Positions 1-17,580 are shown, counted from the stretch's first letter. The stretch: 64,000 nucleotides of DNA from Glandiceps talaboti (GCF_964340395.1 NC_135549.1:11274842-11338841), one strand, 5' to 3'. Made by a program: numbers and translations. Notes: generated by a model from the letters alone, not told the origin.

Positions 1-56
1 GGATCGTCGGGTGTAATAGTATGGTTTAATACTATTACTATTACAACCGACGATCC
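1..56. repeat. Perfectly bounded inverted repeat (hairpin)
   Basis: Arms 1-21 and 36-56 pair with one mismatch (position 11) around a loop of about 14 nt. The outer end reads GGATCGTCGG and its complement closes the structure at 56. It could be the end of a foldback or MITE-like element truncated by the window edge, or a small stand-alone palindrome. No flanking target-site duplication can be judged because the window starts here. Confidence 0.75.
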
Positions 57-115
57 TTCTGGTGAAACCGCCCGTAGTGTAAATCCACAATGTAATATCA
101 GACTCATCTTCTTTC

Positions 116-5662
<5,547 letters not shown>

Positions 5663-5777
5663 GCTAGTTATAATCTGCGAAATAGCGAAATGGTGAAATA
5701 AAGAAATATACACATACATTTTGCAATCAATTGGATTTTTCCATTGTTGTCTCTTTATTTCGCCGATTATAACTAGC
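5663..5777. repeat. 115-bp foldback with internal 8-mer array
   Basis: Arms 5663-5684 and 5756-5777 are reverse complements over 22 bp with one mismatch; the arm begins GCTAGTTATAATC. Just inside the left arm, 5677-5708 is a fourfold tandem 8-mer of the form (G/A)(C/T/A)GAAAT(A/G). It looks like a non-autonomous foldback or MITE-type element, but no target-site duplication was established. Confidence 0.7.
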
Positions 5778-8700
5778 CTTGAACTAGTAAACTTGTACTC
5801 TAATGACTGTGTAAGACCTACCAAACCAGAGTTGTTTAACACATTAGTAGGCAGACATTGATAGCGTTCTCTTTTGCTGGGTGGAGGAAGCTTCATCTCT
5901 GGAGAAAACGTAACTATGCTGGATTTCATTCGTAAGGTTACTACGTCAGCTATCAACAGATACGTCCATATATAGCCACTTTTGACCTTTATCTTTGTAA
6001 GAGTTGTAGATCTATTCCCGATTAATTGAACAGCATATAACAGATCGATACATTCCTTGATTACACATCAGTCGGTGGGTATATTTAAAAAAACCAGTTA
6101 TAACCATTTAATATTTGAGTTAATTTCGATGACAATGTAATTGCTCCACGTAATTTTGTCGTATTTGTCATAGGCTTAAGAATGTTGTGATGCTTTTCCA
6201 GTAGAGAAACAACCCATTGCAATTAAAAATGGCGCCATGAGTACTTGTTATAGAAATATTATTAGAATGAAATGTACCACAACGGTAATGTTTATACAAC
6301 TGTAACTTAATGTTAACTCGTACTGCATTTTGTAAATTCTATTTGAAATTGAACATTGCCCTTTCCTCTGGAAAAGACATAACGACTGTCAGTGTATAGT
6401 TGATGGAATGTGTCGGGCTATGCGTTGACATGGGACAGTTTATTAAAAAAAAAATTAACACAAATCTAAAACCCAGTCTCAACAGCTGTTCGTCAGTCAA
6501 CCTCGGGAGCTAGATACATGTGTTAGACTCACCGAACGTATAACGTTACATCCCAAGTCCATATCCATATATCATCAAGGGACCTTGACAGGCATGCATG
6601 GTATTGGAAACTCACCAGAAATGTTATTGCGCTCAGCCTACTGTAAAGTTTGAAATAAATATTTGTACAACTTGTACATGGTGCATTATTATAAAATCGA
6701 GCTACAAATCAAATGAGTACGTTACATTACTGCTTAACGTTCTGAAGCCCCCTTGACATAATACAGATGAAAATTTGTAGAACCATTCGCACGAATATTG
6801 ACTTATACATACAGACTGTAAATCATTTAGTTTGCAAATGTATTATCTAGGAATGAAGAGCGAAAGGTTGTATGATTGTGATTTGTTGTTGAGAATAAGT
6901 AGGAAGCAAGGTGAACACTGTCAATTGATTAGTGGTAAAGTTGAACTTTGAACTTATAAGTTCTTGAAAATGAGCCTTTTTGGTTCAATCACAGTTAGCA
7001 TCATTTCATGACATTAAATACATTTAAAACACGCGTCCTTTTATTCTACCTAAAAAGACAAGAATATTGACTCTTGGCAATTTTTCAACTCTTTTGGTTG
7101 CGGATCAATGACATGTTTAGAAAACACTTTTTTATTTACCGTCAAAAAGGCAATACTTTTCAAAGGCAGTAATAAATACTTGTATAAGTAGTTAATGATG
7201 TGCTGAGCGATGGGGTGGACTTTTCATTACAATTTGGACTTGTTTGACAAAGCAGAAGCAGCATATTATAAAAAGGCTCATTTTCACTATTATCACATGA
7301 AGGGAAGTCAAACTATCATTATTATTCATACTATGACAATGAACAGCTTTCAGGAAATGCATAGACTTCAAATGTCATTACTTCAATAGTCCCCAAAGTT
7401 TTCTCATTATCACCCGAGTCTCCATCTTTTTACTATGCCCCTTCCAACAGTTGCTTAATTTAACACTAGTTTCTAACCTCTCTCTTATGGTTCAAATTAA
7501 ATTAAACTGATCGCAAATACTTTCTTAATCAATGTCAACTGTCTTTATTCTAGCATTTAAACTTTTGTGATGATATGAGAGGAAACTATGAACTGTAAAG
7601 CATATAATATGATGTAGCGATTGCAAAGCAACTAAAATTGTCTAAATGCACTCTGACTACCTCAATAGGTAGACATAGTTGTGACAGAACGTTTATGTTT
7701 ATTAAAGTGATGTCAATTTACCGCCATTTTAAGGTCAACGACGGCAATAAATAACGATGAATGTTCTGAGCCCACCAAAATTCAATCAACTTTGTTTGAA
7801 TGTTGTTGTCCACAAGATCTTCAAACGAACAATGTAAAGTGATATGCTTATTAATAATTGTATCGTTTATCAATTTAAGCATACATTCATCATATGAATT
7901 TGAATAGATCAGAATGCCTCACGAGTCAAACACTTACATTATGCCTACGGCTAGGGATGTGATGTATGGTTGTCTACTATTTGTTTTGAGAGGTTGTTAA
8001 ACAGATAAATGTTCTCATTTCTTTCAGACACGTTAAATTGCCTGGTACTTAAATGAGTCAACGGTGTCAATTTACGCATTAAATTATCAACAGTACAGTG
8101 TACGAGACTTTGGGAGCAAGAGTGCTTTTACATCCAGAAACAATTACTTCAATATAATTATATTTCTGTCAATGATAATCATCGTTGAACTACTAAACGT
8201 TACCATTATCAATTTTAATAATGAAATAAAGAACAGTTCTTTTTGAAGTATCTAACCATTCATATTTTCGCCATGTAATTGTAATACTTATACATTGTCA
8301 TATAAAATTGTACGTTATAACTGGATGTATTCATGTATTCTGTCATGTTGCATGTACTCATTGTAGTTAAACAACCAGCAGGGGTAGACAGAAAGAGCTT
8401 TGTATGTACACTCACTTATACAAACGTGATAGGTCACCGTGTATATACTAGAAGACGTTTTATATGAAATTAGTTCACAGGGTACACTGTGTCCTTAGAT
8501 AAGACAATCTACATGACATGCGCTACAGGTGTCTTTCCGTACAACGAACCGACAACAGTATGTATGTGTCGGTTTGATGTCAGTACTCAAACTCAACATT
8601 TTTACTTAATTGTCTAACAGGCCATGCTACATACACGAACCAGCATCCCATGGTTCTACCATTTGGTTGTGTGTCGAAATGAAGAAGACAGTATTGCTAT

Positions 8701-11700
8701 CCTAGCTAGTTGTCGGAATGTGCACATTGTTGCCAGCGAATTTATTTTCAAATACCTGCATTATTTACAACATGCAACAGTTATCATAGTAATACTGGTG
8801 ACAAACTATAATGAATAGTGTTGGCAAGATGTGTTTAAACACGTCGTAATGACTCTAATTGCCTACACAACATCATGCATTTGGGATTCTAACAACTAGC
8901 TCACCCACTTGAGTAACATATACTCAATTTGACATTAACACTCTGGTTACCGTTATAAGGAGTTCTTGTCGAACAAATATTGCATTTTGGACTGCCCCGT
9001 GATAACGTTTGTGACACTGAACTTCACACATCTTTATTTATTGACATGGTGTTACACAGTTTAGCAGATATAAAGAAAAATAGTAGCTATTGCAGCCCCA
9101 TGGAAATGTTGCCTATCTAGTTTGGCAAACTCAAGCAACGTGTTACCATACCCCAGAGCATAAGAGTCTAATGTATTGTATTTTTAGTAGTAAAAACGAT
9201 AAACCTGGACGGTGTTTTATTATTTCAACATTTTACATGCATCCCATGTAATAATTGTAATCTACCCCTGTGAGACAAACAAATAACTCGAAGATAACAC
9301 CATTAACATATTTGTGAGAGAACAAGTCTACATCGAACACATAGTACACATAGACGTAATGTGGGAAGATAAACGTAGTATAAATCGTAACACGGGTCAT
9401 ATTGGAACTAGAATAATATGTACCTAGTGTTTGACATGTATGCCAAGTTTGGTTGAAGTTGAGTCAAGGGTGTGATATGAGTCATTCAAGTATTGCCCAA
9501 CTGGGAAGTTGCCAGTTTTGGGGCTAAAAAGACACGGTGGCCCCACAAACCACCCAGTCTGGTTATGACAACAACAGCCAGAGAACACAGAACTTAAACA
9601 CGTATATAAATGTTTAGTGTAGTGGCTAAGACAATTGTTATATTCATTCGGAGTAAAATAAGTATACAGATACTGTATTAGGCAACAGAAGTAAATCGTA
9701 ATATACAAACTAACATCGATGAACGAATATTACATGCACATACATGTTAACATATTTCAACCATTCATTGGAAATCATACGTCATACACGTAAAAAAAAC
9801 CTGGAAAATATTTTGAACAGGAACATGAAATGAAATATAACACAAACAACCTATATTTTGTAGGAATTTTGCATGAATTCTTTCAAATGCGATAGTTGTG
9901 ATCAGTATTTCGAATTTCAATATAGTAATATAGTCTAATTAAGGACAGGTATGTTTCTGAAGATTATATTTCTCGTTGGCTTCCTTCCATGTCAACTTAT
10001 AGGGACAAGATAAGATACGACAAGAAGTATCAATAATTTCCTATAGTAGGCACATTTTCTTTTATATCCAGTTACGAGTCTATTTTTCCTTTTTTACTGT
10101 AATTGCTATCGGATTTTGCTTTATGTATTTTAGATTGTAGTCAGACTGCGATGCATTATTTATCCTAAGTACACCTTGTCTCGGCATCTGGTGCCATATC
10201 TATGATCAAAGACGTTATTGCCGAAATGCCAATGTTGAAATTAATCTACATATAATATTGTATATTGAAGTGATATGAAATGTACATTACACAACCTATA
10301 CCTACGATAAGAATAATATAATATTGATATTATAGTAAAATAATTATAGGTTTTATAATATGTTCGAGTAATCTAGGTGGGTACAGAAAAAACATAGCAC
10401 ATATGCGACTTTGTACCTCCGCTCGACCTTAGCGCCCTTATGTACTTGTACCTGTATATCTATTAATATTGACCATTACAAACACGAATGTTTTATTTTG
10501 AAAAAGAAAACGAAGAAAGGTTTTTGAATTATCAGGATTTTTGTATAGATAATTCTGTCTACAACTCTTAGCTGGTGAAGTAAACCATCTATACATACAC
10601 AGAACGGGTACATAGGCAAAGGATGAGATATAAATTGAAATATTCCACGAAGTAATGTAAGTGTAACAATAAACAAGACATATATGAATAAGAATTATAT
10701 TTGTTCAACGGCAAAACATAATTCCAAGGCTTGTGTAATATATCGTATATATCAACTCTTTGTATTCCCTTGCACAATTTCAGATGTAATATATACAATT
10801 GTTTTAAAACTGTCCTTTGATAGCATTTTGCGAGTACTTCTGCATTTACCGTAGTATTACACTTGTATGGAAAGGTGAATGGAGACAGATCGCGTATTGC
10901 AGACAAATGTGACAAGATGGGGGGATTTATCACAGAAAACTTATTGTAATTTGTGACATCAATATTGATATATACTCTTTATGTGCAAAGCTTTAACAAT
11001 GAATGTCTATTCATAGTTACAGCACAGCATGTTTCCATGCGCAAAACGTTCTCACAGCGTTCCTTTGTGTCCAATCGATGTGTTACTAGACCTTCGACAC
11101 AAATGACTATGCGTTGAGATATATAAATTATGGTATTCAATTATAAATACTGACAGAAAAAATAAAAACGCTGTTCAACGGGCAACCTAGCCCATCACAT
11201 TGGGCAGTACAATGTTGGACAAGAATGTAAAAACGCTAGCAGTCAGGCAGACAGACAGCGAGACAGCTAAACAGACATGGCGACGGTTATAACCAAGGCT
11301 AGAGCAAATTTAACAATTTGATTGCACAAACTGAACTATTTAAATATCAAGGTATTTCAATTTTCTTTCCAGATGTTGTGCGGGAGACTTATACCAATGT
11401 ATACAGCGCAAATTGTACAATTTCTTTAAATCATTTAAATGTACATCAATAATACTGGATAAATAGGTAAGTAATTCTCGTACTATAATTGTGTCATTGC
11501 ATGTAACAGCTGTCCCTATTCCGTTGTTATTCTAGCGTAACAGCTACTTCCAATGGATGAAAACCAAGGGAATACTCGCTACCCTCTCGGGGCGATAACG
11601 TATGTGGGTTTTTTACTCGTTTACCTAGAAGATGCTACAAAATTGTTGTACGTGATTAAGTTTAGTAAACTGGTAACTTGTTAAAAGAGCAATGTGGCTA

Positions 11701-11913
11701 AATAATATGGCGAATCTCACCAGTGTTGTTAATATTATGAAACTAATTAATGAGCTTTCTTTTACATGTACCTTAATAAAACACATCAAAACATTCAGAA
11801 ATGAAGAATGTAGGGTTTGTCCTATATAATGGCTTTTATTGATGTCGGTAAAGCAATAAACAACATTTTATTGCAATAATACGATTGGACATGGCATCAA
11901 GATTTCTGGCAAT
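5778..11913. other. Intergenic, no gene recognised
   Basis: Only short unsupported ORFs occur here, for example 8064-8246 and 8624-8818 on plus, and 9424-9708 and 10589-10933 on minus. Their composition is typical of chance ORFs in AT-rich DNA and no conserved motif was recognised. No RNA gene or transposon coding region was seen. Confidence 0.6.
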
Positions 11914-12021
11914 ATGAAAACTATTTTCAATGGCAGTTCCACTAAGTGGTATACTAAAAGAGAAAATATGATGATTGTTTCAATTATACTCAATTATACA
12001 CTTTCCATACGATCTTGGTTG
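11914..12021. repeat. Interspersed repeat, copy 1 of 2 in window
   Basis: This stretch aligns with 37341-37459: both contain GAAAACTATTTTCAATG, a following GTTCCACTA, TTCAATTATA and CACTTTCCATAC, and end in CTTGGTTG, with small indels between. It is a dispersed non-coding repeat of unknown class. Confidence 0.7.
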
Positions 12022-12268
12022 CATTTGTTTATTTTACCACCATTCTTATCTCTCATAAATTGTTTTTAGTTCGATTCTGTCATCTTTTGTTCCACATATC
12101 AGTAAAAGCTGTGCTCAAAATTTACACGTTAGTATGCATCATCTTGTCCACCAGTTAACAATCGTCACTTACGGCTACCCCATGTGAGATCTTCTTATCC
12201 GCGATTGCGTTGCTAGGTAACAGCTGTATTAAATACGGGGTGTGACAAAACCGTAGCCACGAGAATTC

Positions 12269-12397
12269 TTGCTGGTACATATATATATGCACGGAAGGTG
12301 AAATTTGAATACATACCGAAAATGACCTAGATTGAGCGAGGCGATTATTTGCAGTTTATGTGCAAATTTAACCTTTCGGGTATATATTTACCAGCAA
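12269..12397. repeat. Imperfect inverted repeat, about 38-bp arms
   Basis: Left arm 12269-12307 (begins TTGCTGGTACATATATATA) and right arm 12363-12397 (ends TATATTTACCAGCAA) pair with several mismatches around a 55-nt centre. It is probably a MITE-like foldback or the stem of a larger repeat. Confidence 0.6.
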
Positions 12398-13434
12398 AAA
12401 CCTGTTCGGGTCTCATCAAAGCTCATTATGAAGTGCTAAACTTCGAAAACATGGGTAAAATGTGAAATCATGGACTATTATGCGTGCAACGTCACAGACA
12501 GGTAGCACTGTGTCATTACAGGCAAAGTCGTAATTAAAACTATTTACGTTCATTTTTTACAAAGGTTTAGAATTCGATCTGTCCTATCCATTGAAAGATT
12601 TTTTTGTATGTATTTTCCGTTTGTATCATTTGTGGGTTATCCAATAGATAAACTTATTAATTGTACATCCCTGCATGCCAAGTATCGCGTTCATTCCATG
12701 CACGTGCTGTATGCCACCGAATGTCACTTGATCGATATACTTTGCTAGCATACCTTTGTACGTACGTGGTTCCTACTAAAATCTTTCCGAGTGGGCGAGG
12801 CAGCCAATGTTCAATTTACATACTAAATATAGTATGAACTGTTGAAACAGCTCTCTTTAAACCGACACTAGATGCAACTGGGAACATTTTTGTCATCAAA
12901 TAACCAACGATATATTCACTTAAAATTGGTTAGTTACATATAAAAAGACATTGATATGTTAATTAGTGGTCAATATGTTATGTGGGTAGTGAAGTGGCAA
13001 GTTTAAATCTTGAGCGAAAGCTTGGTTTTGAATCTGATACCATGTTAAAACTGTACTTTTTGTAATTGGAGTATAATATTTCGATCAGACAACCACAATA
13101 TTCATTGAAAATTGTTAAAATACCAATGATTACAAATTGTCCATGTTACTTACTGATCAATCTAAATAAGCAGTATAAAACACCTTGAAATCGCGATCGT
13201 CTATGAGGGCGCTGTTTGGGTGCGGACCCAAATATCAAATCGTGTATACAGCTACAAGAATACGTTAACCCACAGGTGATGCTATGCTGTTCACGGTGTA
13301 TTATGTGTAAGTTATTGTACCTATCAACACATTTTCAAAAAGGCTAGTGAAGCTTTGAAGACTAAATTACGATGGAATATTGTAGAGGTTGGCATATTAA
13401 CCCACAGGGAGCATAGGAATTGTTACAAATAAAC
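12398..13434. other. Intergenic, with a short dispersed repeat at its end
   Basis: No gene recognised. The segment 13371-13421 resembles 34187-34234: both read TTGTAGAG, then TTGRCATATTA, then CCCACAG. This suggests a short dispersed repeat, here followed by an (AAAT)-rich tail that runs into the tandem duplication at 13435. Confidence 0.5.
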
Positions 13435-13574
13435 AAATAAATAAATGGAAAATAAACATTCCCTATCAAACAAAATACGCATGGGTAAATGAAAATATCA
13501 TTTTAAATAAATAAATGGAAAATAAACATTCTCTATCAAACAAAATACGCATGGGTAAATGAAAATATCATTTT
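13435..13574. repeat. Two-copy 70-bp tandem duplication
   Basis: Unit 13435-13504 is repeated at 13505-13574 with a single visible C/T difference (near 13471 and 13541). The near identity implies a recent duplication. It starts in an AAATAAATAAAT tract, which may have promoted slippage. Confidence 0.95.
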
Positions 13575-15919
13575 AAACCCATGGATAACTATTTATCCAT
13601 ATATGTATATATATGTATACCATTAAAAGAATGTTTCTCTATGGTCATCCACACATACACTTCAAGGGAAATAGCTTAATCGGGATGTAGGCTTTACATA
13701 AAACCTTTTCAACCGCAGCCCCTACAGTACCCTATGTCGGGTACTTCAATGATTCAGCCCCTTTCAAAAAACTTGATCGTTGAAATCGATGATTGGCCCA
13801 CAATACAGGGCCAGCATGGGGAAATATGTTGTGAAATACATTATAGCTCGTTAACCAGTCAAATCGCGTTAAACATGTTATAACGTGCACTGTGCGATAT
13901 TATGATTCAATAGTAATACCATGGCTGTGCCAGAAAATCAGAAAGTCAACAAATTTTCAATTTTCATTTCACTTTATACATTCACCGACTTGGAAAGGAC
14001 TAAAATATTGACGGTACATTAAAAACCAATACATGCATTGAATCTACAAATTAAACAGTATTAAAGATTTATAAAATGGTAGGATAATATCAATATTGCT
14101 GGGCTCTAGTTTTATGTAAATTTACGATGTATAATTCATTTCAACACAATGGCGGGGATCATGCTATTCCTATTTTGTGCTAGCAATAATATCCTGGTAG
14201 GTAGGTAGGTAGGCAGTCTTTCTATGCACATTTTAACCAACACCCACAGTTGTAACTCGTGAAGTAAGGACTGGACATTGAAAACGACACTGATGTTTAC
14301 ATCAGTAACATTATAGCATCGTCTACACGTTTCCCCAAAAGAGGTGAGATTTCGTATGCATAACATATCGAATTTCCTGTACGATGTCAAGATTTAGGCA
14401 TGCTTATTATATAATTCTGTTGTGTGTACTCATCCCTTTACAACACGAGGCCACTGGAAATCAGGCTTCTTCCAAGAAGGGTAATATGGCGTGTGTGTGT
14501 TCCCACTACTTCAATTCCATTTAACATGCGAAATAGTCATTATGAATACTACAGGATATATTAAAACTATCCAATGTCCTGGCAATCAGTGTTTTAAGCT
14601 ATTGCCTAGTAATAAATGAAGATGGCATTTGAAATGACTTGACTTCTAGCCACCCGATAGCCTTTGAAAGTAATGACATTCATTTAAACGAGGTAATTAT
14701 TCTGTACTTAAGTATTATAGACTATTTTCATTTTAATATATATAAATATGACGTGGGAAATCAATCATATCTGAAGTCATAATCCTGTAATTTGATACCT
14801 GAGTTAACACAATTACTTTCAATATCCATAACTTCATCGAATGATATGTTTTGCGGCATTGGAAAGATTAAGATTTATTAAGATGGAAAATTTGGACTCC
14901 TCTGTCTTCATCGATAATGGTGGAATTACATCATAGTCAGCCTTAATTATGGTCTTATCATTCACCCAGGCTTCGTTATATTCGACATTCAGAGTTAGAA
15001 ACGGATGTCCGACACAGTAACTATAGAAAGTAATTTTCTAATTCTATAGATTGATGCACTGCTTATCGTATGTCCAAAGGGCAAGTTAGGCACTCGTATA
15101 TAGTGCAAAGATATTAGGCTCAACATGCATCAATATTAGGGACAAAATTGTGTCATCACCTCGCTAACATGCAGATAAAGGTATTATAAGGTTTCCGCCT
15201 TTTGCTACGATATACTAGGTAGAGCAGAGAGTTTGTACATGATAACACTTGCAGATGAGATGTTATTAAAATTGAATAAAAGCGTAATTTACCTTACCAG
15301 GTCATTTTCAGACCTTAATACGTAACGTGGGATAATTTGTGTATGGCCTAAAAACATATATCAATTTCGAGTGTTGGCGTATAGGGTGATCAATATAAAA
15401 GACATGTGTTACCAGTACATACGCTTTCAAAACTGGGTTGCCCCTCAGTTTGGTCTGATGTTGCCCTAACTACACATCAATGTTTTTCCTGGACACAGTG
15501 ACATGCGAATGGAATGGTGTTAACATTGTCTCGCCGTCATTGAATGAGTAAAAGTTACCCCAGTTTCGATGACATCATGCATACACGGCCTTGCAATGTT
15601 CTTACTTCAATCTATGTAATGTACCCTTATACTATATATAGTTCTACGAGTAATTACTAATTGCATTTTTTATTGTGTAATTTCATCACGATGCTCTATG
15701 GTGACAGTTAAATCATCCATTCTATCCACATTTCACTGTTTCACGAAGCGTGACACTTCTCTAGAGACCGTGAAGGTATTGATCACACAGAATGTAATTA
15801 TACCATAGTAGTAATACAAAAGAACGTATATTTGTTGTCTTCAATTCTGTCCCGCTGCAGAAATTGAACCAACCAAAGGAATGCAAAACAATTACATATT
15901 TTATCAATATAAAGAATTT
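13575..15919. other. Intergenic, no gene recognised
   Basis: Contains a short (GGTA)n run at 14195-14214 and only short ORFs without recognisable motifs. Upstream flank of the first GPCR block. Confidence 0.6.
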
Positions 15920-16005
15920 TATATTGACTTAAAATAAGCTCCTCACATGCGTATCATTACGTATGCAAAAGTTAGTCTCTTGCGCACGAAACAGTATTGG
16001 CCATC

Positions 16006-16039
16006 TCATTGGCGGATTTTCATATTGAATATTCAAATT
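16006..16039 (+). promoter_or_regulatory. Conserved CCAAT-type upstream element, GPCR 1
   Basis: This 34-bp segment matches 51767-51800 upstream of GPCR 2 at 28 of 34 positions and includes TCATTGG (an inverted CCAAT box) and ATATTCAAATT. It lies about 70 bp before the predicted splice donor at 16109. Conservation in otherwise diverged flank suggests a proximal promoter element, but paralogy alone could also explain it. Confidence 0.5.
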
Positions 16040-16108
16040 ATTAGCCTGATAACTAGATGTATCTTGATCATGATAGTGTATTTGCTTCGTAGATTTGGTA
16101 ACGTAAAG

Positions 16109-16375
16109 GTAGGAATGTTTTATTTCATTCACACTCGAATTCTTTCATTTCTTTGGTGACGTTAATTCCTTCATTCACTGCACGTCCACTCATGAAATAA
16201 TCACTGTCATAATTTGTCATTCATTTCTTATTTTCGTAGAATAATACTCCTCTTTTTTCAACCATTAGGCAGCTATTATTTTGGTTATTATATACCCATA
16301 AATGTCGGAGTTGAGATCATTAATCAATAAACCTTTGAATATGAAGTAATGATCTTATTCATACTGTACTTGCAG
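16109..16375 (+). other. Predicted 5'UTR intron of GPCR 1 (267 bp)
   Basis: Donor-like AAAG|GTAGGA and a pyrimidine-rich acceptor TACTTGCAG| delimit 267 bp. The paralogue has GTAAGT and CTTACAG delimiting 266 bp at the equivalent place. The equal lengths support a conserved intron. Exon 2 would then begin 125 nt before the start codon. No transcript evidence is available here. Confidence 0.5.
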
Positions 16376-16500
16376 GTCAATCCAATCAAGAAGTAGTCTG
16401 GTATTTATATTGAAATTGATACTGAGAGTTCATCGTTAAAATCGCCGTTAATTGCCAGAGGAAACCGTCGTCATTTCAATTCTGATAATCAAAGAGAACG

Positions 16501-17580
16501 ATGGATACAACAACGGAGAGCCAGTCTGAGATTGCTTCCTATTCATTTTTACCTACCTATAGACTACATGCAAACTTCACTAGTAATATATTTATGAACG
16601 GTAATGATAGTAACAATAACGATGTTCAAACTTGTCTGTTTGATGAAGACACTCAGTGCATCCTTGGAATTGTTATCACATCACTTGGTATAATCTTGAA
16701 CATGGCTTTTATGTTTGTCGTATTTCGTGTGCCATCTATGCAAACCATAACCAACGCTTACCTGGTAAACCTGGCTGTAGCAGACCTAATACATTCTATT
16801 GTACTGTTCATTATCTGGACATGTGCTCTAATTGATCAGATGTCTTGCTTTTACAATCTCCAGCTAGAATATTACTGCTCATTTTTGTTTCCAACGCGAG
16901 TAAGTCAGTATGTATCAATTCTGACAGTGTCTATAATCAGTATGGAACGCTACCTGGCACTCTGCAAACCTTTGATCTTTCGCACAGGTATCGTTCACAA
17001 GAAGGGGTTTGTTACGGCAGCGATAGCAACGACCTGGATCGTATCATCAATACTAGCAACGGAGGGATTGGTCGATTGCCTTCATGACAGGGGTCGATCT
17101 GTTGCTGGAAGAACTATATATGTACTTGCAGTCTTTATATTATTGATTATAACCATAGTTTTCTATGTCATGATTATAATTCAAGTTAAAGGTTCCAGCC
17201 AAGCGGTGAAAAAACACGAAAAGCAGATAATTCGAATATGTGTAGCCACTGCTTTGATATACTTTGTTTGCATTATACCAGCTGTCGTGCAATCTGGCAT
17301 TGCAGTTCTAGCTTACTATGGCATTGTGCAAGTGTCAACGGTACACTTTCTCTGTTTGCATAATGCCAATACATTGCTGCTTGAAATCAACTCGTCTGTC
17401 AACCCCGTAGTTTACAACGCGTTAAGTTCAATTTACCGTAAAGCGTTCAGAGCAGGATTCTCGTGTGGTCAACAGAAGCAATGCTGTTCTTCACTCCCAA
17501 AGATGGAACGTGCTTTATCACGCAACACTGAAATGGTAGAATTGAACAAAAGCAAGTCGGTCAGATCTGCTGTGCAGTAG
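16501..17580 (+). CDS. Class A GPCR 1, neuropeptide-receptor-like, 359 aa
   Basis: This is an intact single-exon rhodopsin-family receptor for the plasma membrane. Seen: an extracellular N-terminus of about 50 residues with sequons at N25 and N35; TM1 near 53-76 with N67; TM2 with LAVAD (D95); C126 at the start of TM3, able to pair with C193 in loop 2; an ERY motif (149-151, in place of DRY); W179 in TM4; a basic KKHEKQ before TM6; NPVVY (301-305) ending TM7; and a Cys-rich tail (SCG, CC) for likely palmitoylation. Unusual: the TM5 proline is Leu (214), and TM6 reads CIIP (257-260) without the CWxP tryptophan. The start ATG has a good context (A at -3, G at +4) and aligns with the paralogue's start. 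The ERY, the NSSVNP segment and YNALSS after TM7 resemble thyrotropin-releasing-hormone-type and related peptide receptors (family knowledge). The ligand is not identifiable. Confidence 0.93.
   Translation: MDTTTESQSEIASYSFLPTYRLHANFTSNIFMNGNDSNNNDVQTCLFDEDTQCILGIVITSLGIILNMAFMFVVFRVPSMQTITNAYLVNLAVADLIHSIVLFIIWTCALIDQMSCFYNLQLEYYCSFLFPTRVSQYVSILTVSIISMERYLALCKPLIFRTGIVHKKGFVTAAIATTWIVSSILATEGLVDCLHDRGRSVAGRTIYVLAVFILLIITIVFYVMIIIQVKGSSQAVKKHEKQIIRICVATALIYFVCIIPAVVQSGIAVLAYYGIVQVSTVHFLCLHNANTLLLEINSSVNPVVYNALSSIYRKAFRAGFSCGQQKQCCSSLPKMERALSRNTEMVELNKSKSVRSAVQ
16645..16830 (+). other. Putative gene-conversion tract, GPCR 1 side
   Basis: These 186 bp (TM1-TM2) differ from 52413-52598 at 7 positions, and 16697-16778 is identical over 82 bp including all synonymous sites. 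The next aligned coding 168 bp differ at 39 positions. An abrupt identity step inside one coding exon is typical of gene conversion between tandem paralogues. Confidence 0.7.

Noticed and set aside
16845-17087. 80-codon ORF overlapping GPCR 1 (and 52424-52624 over GPCR 2)
   Set aside because: Alternative frames inside clear receptor coding sequence.
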